DNA from: Verrucomicrobiota bacterium
Lineage (GTDB): Bacteria > Verrucomicrobiota > Verrucomicrobiia > Limisphaerales > UBA11358
Assembly (NCBI GenBank): GCA_028873125.1
Contig: JAGWMQ010000012.1
Span: forward strand, 1 to 50,460
DNA length: 50,460 bases
Direction: 5' to 3'
The notes beneath the pieces are model-generated. The model was not told where the DNA came from, searched no databases, and saw nothing but the letters and a program-made list of their open reading frames with translations. This document shows, in pieces, positions 18,777 through 26,315 of the stretch (positions within the stretch are counted from its first letter, which is position 1; the number at the start of each line of letters is the position of its first letter). Position numbers and translations under genes: made by a program.

Positions 18777-19319
18777 TCAACGCTTCAACACCGCTTCGGC
18801 GATTTTTTCCACCGGCCAGAAGCGCCCCACGCCCTCGTAGCCGCAGGACAACATCCCCTCGTCCGGTCCGATGAATTCGGCGCCGCGCGATTCAAGGATC
18901 CTCACGTTGGCCTGCGTCGCGGCGTGCAGCCACATCTTGCCGTTCATCGCCGGAGCGATCAACCGCTTCGCCTTCGGATTCAGGGCCAGGGCGATGCACG
19001 TCAGGGCATCGTCGGCGATGCCCAGCGCCATTTTGGCGATGACGTTTGCTGTCGCGGGCGCGATCAGCAGCAGGTCCGCCTCGTCCGCAAGGCGGATGTG
19101 CACCGGTTTCCAGCCTTCTTCCTCGTCATAAAGGCTGGTGACGACCGGGTGCCGCGTGAGCGTCTGGAACGGGAGCGGCGTGATGAATCGTTGCGCGTCG
19201 GCGGTCAGCACGGCGTGAACCTCGCATTTCGCCTTGGCGAGCAGCGACGCCAAATCCACGGCCTTGTGCGCGGCAATGGAGCCGGTCACGCCGAGGACAA
19301 TTTGCATGCCTGACTTCAT
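18777..19319 (-). CDS. Phosphopantothenoylcysteine decarboxylase-type flavoprotein (CoaC domain only)
   Basis: IVLGVTGSIAAHKAVDLASLL...LLIAPATANVIAKMALGIADDALT...LIAPAMNGKMW; no CoaB domain in frame downstream. Confidence 0.88.
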   Translation of the reverse strand: MKSGMQIVLGVTGSIAAHKAVDLASLLAKAKCEVHAVLTADAQRFITPLPFQTLTRHPVVTSLYDEEEGWKPVHIRLADEADLLLIAPATANVIAKMALGIADDALTCIALALNPKAKRLIAPAMNGKMWLHAATQANVRILESRGAEFIGPDEGMLSCGYEGVGRFWPVEKIAEAVLKR

Positions 19320-19398
19320 AGTCCAGCCCTCGCGGGTTTGCTGTCTTGCGTCACGCTGCGAGCAGGCCCCCTGCCCCGCCCGACGCAGCCTGTTTTCT

Positions 19399-20022
19399 TC
19401 AAAGCCCCGGCGCGGGCGAACGTTCCACGCGCATTTTTTCCGCTTCGACAATCGCCAGCGCCCGGCGCAAATCTTCCTGTTTGCTCGTGCTCCTCAAAAG
19501 ATAATCGAAATGTCTCCATTGCGCGATCTCCTGTTTCGCGAATGTCAGCCGTTTTTGAATGGTGGACGGCGAATCCGCGCCCCGCATTTCCAGGCGACGT
19601 TCGACTTCCGACAGCGACCCGGGCGTCAGGAAGATGGTCACCAGGGCGCGTTTCAGTTCCGGTTCATCCTCCGCCCTTTGGCCGATGGTCGCCGCGCCTT
19701 GAACGTCCACATTGAGCAAAACGTCCTTCCCCGCCCGCAATTTGGCGAGCAATTCCGATTTCAACAAGCCGTAGCTGTTGCCGTAAACCGTTGCGTGTTC
19801 CAGAAAATTGCCGGCCTGGACCCGCTTCAGGAAGTCCTCGGCCTTGAGGAAGTAATAATCCACGCCATCCCGCTCGCCTTTGCGCGGCGGGCGCGTCGTG
19901 CACGTGACGGCCCGGACCATGTTGCGCCGGGCGCGCAGCAACTGCCGGCACAGCGTCGTCTTGCCGCCGCCCGACGGGGCGGAAATCAAAATGAGCAACG
20001 GGGTGGAATTCGCTCTAGCCAT
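19399..20022 (-). CDS. gmk: Guanylate kinase
   Basis: LILISAPSGGGKTTLCRQLL, VTCTTRPPRKGERDGVDYYFL, FLEHATVYGNSYG. Confidence 0.94.
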   Translation of the reverse strand: MARANSTPLLILISAPSGGGKTTLCRQLLRARRNMVRAVTCTTRPPRKGERDGVDYYFLKAEDFLKRVQAGNFLEHATVYGNSYGLLKSELLAKLRAGKDVLLNVDVQGAATIGQRAEDEPELKRALVTIFLTPGSLSEVERRLEMRGADSPSTIQKRLTFAKQEIAQWRHFDYLLRSTSKQEDLRRALAIVEAEKMRVERSPAPGL

Positions 20023-20088
20023 GGGAAAACACCGGTTGCCAGGTTCCCCCTGCAAAGCGCGCGCGCGGTCTCCTCATTGGAAGGGCGT

Positions 20089-20970
20089 TCATTCCACGTT
20101 CTGCGCCTGCTCGCGGAACCGTTCCAATTCCGCCTTCAACGTCACGATCTCGCGCGCGATGACCGCGTCGTTGGCCTTTGAGCCGATGGTGTTGATTTCC
20201 CGGTTCATCTCCTGCGCCAGGAAATCGAGCGTGCGCCCGACCGGATGCGACGACCTCCGGCAATCCTCGAACTGGCGGAAGTGGCTTTGCAACCGGGTCA
20301 ATTCCTCCGAAATGTCCGAGCGATCGGCGAACAAGACAATCTCCTTGAGCAGCCGTTCGTCGTCCGGGGCGATATGTTCCAGTCCCGCGCTCTTGAGGCG
20401 TTCGAGCAATTGCTTCCGATAATTCTCCGCCGTACGGGGCGCCTGTTTCTGGATATGGCCCACCGCTTTTCGCATGAGGTTGATCCGCGCGGCCAGGTCC
20501 CGCTCCAGGTGTGCGCCTTCCCGTTCGCGCATTTTCACCAGGGCGTCCAACGCCTGCTTCAAGGCCCGCTCCAGGGCCGGCCAGATCTTTTCGGCCTCGA
20601 CCAACTCCTCGTCGCTTTGAAACACCCCGGGGGCGCGCAGGACCTGTTCCAGGGTCAATTCGCCTGGAATCTTCAATCGTTTGGCCAGTCTGGCCAGTTC
20701 CACCGCGTAAGCCTTGGCGAGCGGACCGTTGATGTGCGCGTGGGCCGAGGACCGGCCGTTGGCGGCGTGGACGGCGATGCGGGCCGTTACGCGCCCGCGC
20801 GCGACGCGCGCGTTGATGACGTCGCGCACCGGCGCCTCGAGCGTTTCCATTTCGCGGGGCAGGCTCGTGGAAATCTCCGACTGGCGGCGGTTGACCGCGC
20901 CCAATTCGACGGTGATTTTGAATCCGGCCCGGGCGCGCTCGCCGCGCCCATAGCCCGTCATGGATTTCAT
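20089..20970 (-). CDS. yicC: YicC family endoribonuclease-like protein
   Basis: MKSMTGYGRGE N-terminus; C-terminal RTLDFLAQEMNREINTIGSKANDAVIAREIVTLKAELERFREQAQNVE. Confidence 0.95.
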   Translation of the reverse strand: MKSMTGYGRGERARAGFKITVELGAVNRRQSEISTSLPREMETLEAPVRDVINARVARGRVTARIAVHAANGRSSAHAHINGPLAKAYAVELARLAKRLKIPGELTLEQVLRAPGVFQSDEELVEAEKIWPALERALKQALDALVKMREREGAHLERDLAARINLMRKAVGHIQKQAPRTAENYRKQLLERLKSAGLEHIAPDDERLLKEIVLFADRSDISEELTRLQSHFRQFEDCRRSSHPVGRTLDFLAQEMNREINTIGSKANDAVIAREIVTLKAELERFREQAQNVE

Positions 20971-21042
20971 CGCCGAAAGGATGCAGGAACATGCCGGGAT
21001 AAGCGAATCAATTTTCCAATGCGCGCCGGAGTCATGGCCGCC

Positions 21043-21987
21043 TTAAATGCGCAGTCTCTCCAGCGCCAGGCGGAAATCCTCCGGCAGCGGCGCCTCAAAG
21101 GCCATGGGCTTTTGCGTGTGCGGATGCACGAACGCCAACTCGCGCGCGTGGAGCATCACGCGCGGCGGGTCGTATCCGGTCAGCTCCGTGAGCGCCTGGT
21201 TTTGCCGCGCCCCGTAGGTGTCGTCACCGACGAGCGGGTGCCCGACAAATTGGAAGTGGACGCGAATCTGGTGGGTCCGGCCCGTATGGATTTGCACTTC
21301 CAGCAACGTTGCCGCCCGGAGCCGTTCCAGCACGTGATAGGTGGTGTGCGCCGCCCGGCTGGACTCATGGTCGCGCACCGCCATGCGCTTGCGATGAGTG
21401 GGGTGCCGCGCGATGGCCGCGTGGATTTCGCCGGTGTCGCGCGCGAGTTCACCGCAGACGATCGCGTTGTAGATTTTCCTGACCTGGCGGGTGGCGAATT
21501 GGCGGGACAGGGCCAGGTGTGTTTCATCGTTTTTGGCAACGACGAGACAGCCGCTGGTTTCCTTGTCCAGCCGGTGGACGATGCCCGGCCGCGCGACGCC
21601 GCCGATGCCGCTCAATTCCCCGGCGCAGTGAAAGAGCAGCGCATTCACCAGCGTGTGTTCCTCGATGCCGGCGGCGGGATGCACCACCAGTCCGGCGGGC
21701 TTGTTGAGCACCAACAGCGAGGGGTCTTCGAACAAGATGTGCAACGGCATCTTTTCCGGCCGAACGGTGGCGGGCTTGGGGGGCGGCCAATGAATTTCGA
21801 TTTCCTCGCCCGCGCGCGGATGATGGGTCGGTTTGACAGCATGACCGTTGACCAGGATATGGCCCTGCTCAATCAGCCGCTTCAGCGCGGCGCGCGAGAT
21901 GGGAGGAAACTTTTGCCGCAAAAAGCTGTCCAGCCGTCCCCTCGGGAACGACTTTTCCACCGCGAAAATTTCCGTGCGACCGTTCAT
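21043..21987 (-). CDS. RluA/RluD-family pseudouridine synthase with S4 domain
   Basis: VVHPAAGIEEHTLVNALLFHC, ARPGIVHRLDKETSGCLVVAKND, IHTGRTHQIRVHFQFVGHPLVGDDTYG. Confidence 0.95.
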   Translation of the reverse strand: MNGRTEIFAVEKSFPRGRLDSFLRQKFPPISRAALKRLIEQGHILVNGHAVKPTHHPRAGEEIEIHWPPPKPATVRPEKMPLHILFEDPSLLVLNKPAGLVVHPAAGIEEHTLVNALLFHCAGELSGIGGVARPGIVHRLDKETSGCLVVAKNDETHLALSRQFATRQVRKIYNAIVCGELARDTGEIHAAIARHPTHRKRMAVRDHESSRAAHTTYHVLERLRAATLLEVQIHTGRTHQIRVHFQFVGHPLVGDDTYGARQNQALTELTGYDPPRVMLHARELAFVHPHTQKPMAFEAPLPEDFRLALERLRI

Positions 21988-22015
21988 CGGAAGGGGGAGG
22001 CTCGAAAAATCCGGC

Positions 22016-22546
22016 TCATGCCGACGGGGCGGCCTTGGTCGGCGCCCGCTCGCTCTTCCAGGTGATCAGAAAGATGAGTCCCACGCCGGTGCAAATGGCC
22101 GTGTCCGCCACATTGAACGCCGGAAAGCCGATTTCACCCCCGCCGCGTTTGATCAGGTAGAATCGAAGAAAATCCACGACCTCGTGACGAAACAAGCGGT
22201 CGGCCAGGTTTCCCGCAATGCCGCCAAAAATCAGCCCGAACGCAATCTGCCCGGGCAGCGTGTGGGAATCAAAGTGGTGCCGGGTCAAAAACAACGCGAC
22301 GACGGCAAACAGCGCGACGACGATGAGGGTGCTGTTGTTGCCGCTGAAGATGTTCCATGCGGCGCCGGTATTGCCCCAATGAACAAGCTTGAAGAAACCG
22401 GGCACAATGACTTTCTCGTCATAAAGGCCGATTGACCGCACGACCAGCCATTTGGTGAACTGGTCCAGCGCAAAAACCGCCAGCGCCAGCGCGGCGATAC
22501 GCCGGTTCGACTTCTGAAAAATGGAGTGTTCCGTGATCATCAACAC
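22016..22546 (-). CDS. lspA: Lipoprotein signal peptidase
   Basis: ALDQFTKWLV, HWGNTGAAWNIFSGNN, GGIAGNLADRLFRHEVVDFL, FPAFNVADTAICTGVGLI. Confidence 0.95.
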   Translation of the reverse strand: MLMITEHSIFQKSNRRIAALALAVFALDQFTKWLVVRSIGLYDEKVIVPGFFKLVHWGNTGAAWNIFSGNNSTLIVVALFAVVALFLTRHHFDSHTLPGQIAFGLIFGGIAGNLADRLFRHEVVDFLRFYLIKRGGGEIGFPAFNVADTAICTGVGLIFLITWKSERAPTKAAPSA

Positions 22547-22734
22547 CTTTTCGCGCGCACAATTTAGCGGATTTGCAGGGATGGACCATTAAAATTCTTC
22601 CCTGGGCCGCGGCGCCGGAAGCATAAAATGTTTTCAGCCGCCGCCGATCTTCCCGCCTGTCCTCGCGCCTTCTCGGGAACCTCAACGGCGAGGTTTTCCA
22701 TTTGCATTGCGCGGCGATCGGCTACCCTTGCCGC

Positions 22735-23217
22735 ATGGCGTTGGCGCGCATTCTGGTGGACGGTTACAGCCTCCTGCACCACTGGCCGGAACTGGCCCGC
22801 GGCCAGCCGCGTCATTCCGAACGCGCCCGGGAGGAATTGGTCCGCGTCTTGACGCGCTACCACGACGCCACCGGCGAGCCGCTCACGATTTTCTTTGACG
22901 GCCGCGGCGCGCCGCGGCGCTTGCAGAAAACCGGATCCGGCCGCGAGGTGGAGGTATTGTTCTCCCGCGCCGGACAGACCGCCGACCAGATCATTGAACG
23001 CGCGGCGCACCGCTTTCAAAGCTTTGGCGAGGTCCTCGCCGTCACCGACGATCGCGCGGAGCGCGACACCGTTACCGGCCTGGGCGGCTTGGCGCTCAAT
23101 TGCGCCAGTTTCATCCGCATGATTGAAGCGGCGCTGGCCGAGTTGCGGGGTGAGATGCAACGTCACAACCGCGCGGAGCGGAACCGATTTCAACGTCGGT
23201 GGAATGCCGGATCATGA
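22735..23217 (+). CDS. YacP-like NYN-domain predicted RNase
   Basis: ARILVDGYSLLH, LTIFFDGRGAPR, EVLFSRAGQTADQIIERAAHRF, LAVTDDRAERDTV. Confidence 0.85.
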   Translation: MALARILVDGYSLLHHWPELARGQPRHSERAREELVRVLTRYHDATGEPLTIFFDGRGAPRRLQKTGSGREVEVLFSRAGQTADQIIERAAHRFQSFGEVLAVTDDRAERDTVTGLGGLALNCASFIRMIEAALAELRGEMQRHNRAERNRFQRRWNAGS

Positions 23218-24686
23218 ACAAGGAGACTCGCGGAAAAACAATCTTCCTCCGGGCGCGTCTTCTTCCGGCGTTCCTGGCCGCAATGATTTGGCATCACGGA
23301 GGACGGGCGCAGCAGGTGGTTCCACCGGTGCCAAACCGCTTTCTCCTGATTTTCGACACGTCGTCGGAGATGAAGCGCCGAGTGCCGCAGGTGCAATCGG
23401 CAGTCCACCGGCTCTTCGCCCGGGACTTTGGCGGGCAGGCGCAACGCGGCGACAGCATAGGGGTCTGGACCCTGGGCGCGGAACCCGGCACGGGGCGATT
23501 TCCCCTTCAAATCTTGACCCCGGAGAGCGCCAATGCGGTGGCCGATGATATCGCCGCTTTTGTAAATGCGCAGCGCTACCAAGGCAAGGCCGACTGGACT
23601 GCCGCCCAGCAATTGCTCAACCGGCTGGTGGCGGATTCCGAACGACTGACGGTGGTGTTTTTTTGCGACGGCAACGACGAGATCTGGGGAACCCCTTTCG
23701 ATGTGGGCATCAACCGGATCTTTGCCGAGCGCCGGCGCGAGCGCAAAAAGGTCCGCCAGCCTTTCGTCCTGGTGCTGCGCACCCAACTGGGCAAATACGT
23801 CGGCTGCACGGTCAATTTCCCCCCCGCGCCGGTGGCTTTTCCGGAGTTTCCCCCGTTGCCGGCCCCGCCATCGCAACCAGATCGCACGCCAGCCCCATTG
23901 AACCCGTCACCACGTCCTCCGCCGATCAAGGTGCCACCGCTGATCCTCATCGGCACGAACGCCGAATCCGCCCTTCCGCCGCCCGCGCCCAAGCCGCCGG
24001 CCACGAACACTGTCGCGGCCACGCCCAAACCAAGCGTTGAGGCAAACGGGACAAACGTTGCATTACCGAGGGCGTCCGACGTCGTTTCGCGCACAAGCGC
24101 TGCCGCGCCAACGGTGTTCGTGCCCACCCCGGCCGGCCATTCGCCATTGCCTCCTTTGGCGGTTGCAACGACCGAGCCATCTCCGGCAACGGTGCGCCGG
24201 GCAACCAGGTTGCCAGCGCCAGCGTCCCAAACTCCCCTGCCAACAGCGGAGACGGCAGCGCCCGCTCACGAGCTTTCGCAAACCAACATCGCTGCGGCTG
24301 CTCTGCGGCAATCGGCAAACAGCCTGCCGCAGCGTCACCCCGCGACGCAAGCGCCGCCGTCGGCCTTGATCGCCGCAAGCGGGACAACGAATCTTCCATT
24401 CACCACGCCCCAACCGCAGTCGGCCAAGAGTGCATCGCCTGCGCCGAACGAAACCGTCGGATCAAGCGTGCCAAATTCGGCCCCAGCCGCCCCGGCCCCC
24501 GCCATTTCCCAGGCTGGCGCCGTTGCCTCGCCGGGGCCGGAAAATTCCGGCGCGGATGTTCGCCGCCTGGCGGCGGTCGGAATCGGGCTGTTGATCTTGG
24601 CCGGCGGCTTGACCGTATGGATGCTGCGTCTTGGCCGCCGGCGCGATTCCGGCAGCCTCATCACCCGTTCCATGAAGAAGGATTGA
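23214..24686 (+). CDS. Secreted/anchored vWA-like protein with long Pro/Ala/Thr-rich linker and C-terminal TM
   Basis: FLLIFDTSSEMKRRVPQVQSAV...LTVVFFCDGNDEIWGTPF; low-complexity P/A region; VGIGLLILAGGLTVWMLRLGRRRD tail; ATGA overlap with upstream gene. Confidence 0.75.
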   Translation: MNKETRGKTIFLRARLLPAFLAAMIWHHGGRAQQVVPPVPNRFLLIFDTSSEMKRRVPQVQSAVHRLFARDFGGQAQRGDSIGVWTLGAEPGTGRFPLQILTPESANAVADDIAAFVNAQRYQGKADWTAAQQLLNRLVADSERLTVVFFCDGNDEIWGTPFDVGINRIFAERRRERKKVRQPFVLVLRTQLGKYVGCTVNFPPAPVAFPEFPPLPAPPSQPDRTPAPLNPSPRPPPIKVPPLILIGTNAESALPPPAPKPPATNTVAATPKPSVEANGTNVALPRASDVVSRTSAAAPTVFVPTPAGHSPLPPLAVATTEPSPATVRRATRLPAPASQTPLPTAETAAPAHELSQTNIAAAALRQSANSLPQRHPATQAPPSALIAASGTTNLPFTTPQPQSAKSASPAPNETVGSSVPNSAPAAPAPAISQAGAVASPGPENSGADVRRLAAVGIGLLILAGGLTVWMLRLGRRRDSGSLITRSMKKD

Positions 24687-24767
24687 GGCCGGGAGGCCGA
24701 AAACCGGCGTTTTTTTCCAAAATTCCGCGCGTGACTTTAGCGCGAGCCTGTGCAAAATTTTTTCGCC

Positions 24768-25400
24768 ATGAAAACATGGAAAGCAATTTGCGCGCTGGGT
24801 TTGGTCGCCGGTTTGACGGCGGCCATGGCCGGCGAAACCACAACCAATTCCCAGTCCAAAGCAACGATGAGTAATTCATCCAACACCAATGAAGTGGCCG
24901 TGATCAACACCACCGAGGGCCAGATGGTCATCGCCTTCTGGCCGGAGGCCGCGCCCAATACGGTCGCCAATTTCGAGAAACTCGCCGAAAAGGGTTTTTA
25001 TGACGGCACCTGCTTTCACCGCATCATCAAGGGATTCATGATCCAGGGCGGGGATCCGCTGACCAAGGATCCGGCCAAGGAAGCCCAATGGGGAACGGGC
25101 GGACCGGGTTATACCATCAAGGCCGAATTCAACAATCATTCGCATCAATTCGGCGTCATCTCCATGGCGCGCGGCGCGGACCCGAATTCCGCCGGCAGCC
25201 AGTTTTTCATCTGCGACGGCAATGCCTCGTTTCTGGACCATCAATACACGGCATTCGGCCACTTGATCAAAGGCGACGACGTGTTACGGAAGATTGCGGA
25301 CACCCCCGTCGGCCCCAATGCTCAGGGTGAAATGAGCAAGCCGCAACAACGCGTCGGCGTCGTCAGCATCAAGATCGTTCCGGCCGACGCCGTGAAATAA
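24768..25400 (+). CDS. Cyclophilin-type peptidyl-prolyl cis-trans isomerase, secreted
   Basis: Signal peptide then GFYDGTCFHRIIKGFMIQGGDP...ISMARGADPNSAGSQFFICDGNASFLDHQYTAFGHLIKG. Confidence 0.93.
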   Translation: MKTWKAICALGLVAGLTAAMAGETTTNSQSKATMSNSSNTNEVAVINTTEGQMVIAFWPEAAPNTVANFEKLAEKGFYDGTCFHRIIKGFMIQGGDPLTKDPAKEAQWGTGGPGYTIKAEFNNHSHQFGVISMARGADPNSAGSQFFICDGNASFLDHQYTAFGHLIKGDDVLRKIADTPVGPNAQGEMSKPQQRVGVVSIKIVPADAVK

Positions 25401-25494
25401 TTTGTAATTTCCGGACGCGCTGGCAGGACGCCGCTTTTGAGCGCGCCCGCCGAACGTGCGCCTGACCCGTGTTCAACCGCGATTGGGTTTTTTG

Positions 25495-25689
25495 ATGGAA
25501 ATTTTCGAAATTACCGCGCTCCTTGCAGGGCTAGGCTGTCCGCCGGAGAAGTGTGCGGAGATGGCCGGCCAACTGGACAAGCGCGCGCGCCAACTGGCCG
25601 ATCAAAAGGACCGGTCTTACGACGAAGCTTTGAAGCACCTGCTGGCGCTCATGCGACAAGGCTGGGCCGCGAAGGCGAAAGGGCTTTGA
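25495..25689 (+). CDS. Small conserved-looking protein of unknown function
   Basis: MEIFEITALLAGLGCPPEKCAEMAGQLDKRARQLADQKDRSYDEALKHLLALMRQGWAAKAKGL; coherent helical pattern between two same-strand genes. Confidence 0.5.
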   Translation: MEIFEITALLAGLGCPPEKCAEMAGQLDKRARQLADQKDRSYDEALKHLLALMRQGWAAKAKGL

Positions 25690-25747
25690 TTTTCCAGTTG
25701 GCGATCGTTGATGTGCCGGCGCCACCCATTCCAAATTGCGAACCAAC

Positions 25748-26311
25748 ATGCCCGAGCCTTGGAAACCGGTCCGTTCGACGCCGATTGGCGATTTCCGCAT
25801 CTTCAAGCTGCGCTCCGACGTGAAGGTTTCGCCGCGCACCGGCAAGGAACACGATTTCTTGGTCTTGGACAGCGCCGACTGGGTCAACGTCGTCGCCCTC
25901 ACGCCCGACCAGAAACTGGTGATGGTCGAGCAGTTCCGGCACGGTTCGAACACCGTGGAATTGGAAATCCCCGGCGGCATGATGGACCCTGGCGAGACCG
26001 ACCCGCTGGCAACCGCCGCGCGCGAACTGCGCGAGGAAACCGGCTACGCCGGCGGGAAGGCGCGTCTGCTCGGCCGAATCTGGTCCAACCCGGCCATTTT
26101 GAGCAACCGGACTTTCACCGTGCTCATCGAAAACTGCCGGTTGCGGCATGACGTGGATTGGGACCATGGCGAGGACCTGGTGACACGGCTCGTGCCGGTG
26201 GCGGAAATCCCGAAACTCGTCGCCAACGAAAAAATCGGCCACTCCCTCGTCGTCGTCGCGCTGTATCATTTCGACCTGTGGCGGAGGGGAATTAAACACC
26301 TCGGCGCGTAG
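25748..26311 (+). CDS. NUDIX hydrolase (ADP-ribose pyrophosphatase-like)
   Basis: Nudix box: GMMDPGETDPLATAARELREETGY. Confidence 0.93.
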   Translation: MPEPWKPVRSTPIGDFRIFKLRSDVKVSPRTGKEHDFLVLDSADWVNVVALTPDQKLVMVEQFRHGSNTVELEIPGGMMDPGETDPLATAARELREETGYAGGKARLLGRIWSNPAILSNRTFTVLIENCRLRHDVDWDHGEDLVTRLVPVAEIPKLVANEKIGHSLVVVALYHFDLWRRGIKHLGA

Positions 26312-26315
26312 TCCT

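Noticed and set aside
20245-22065. 606-aa plus-strand ORF across yicC and the pseudouridine synthase gene
   Set aside because: Antisense shadow of two well-supported genes; no recognisable motifs.
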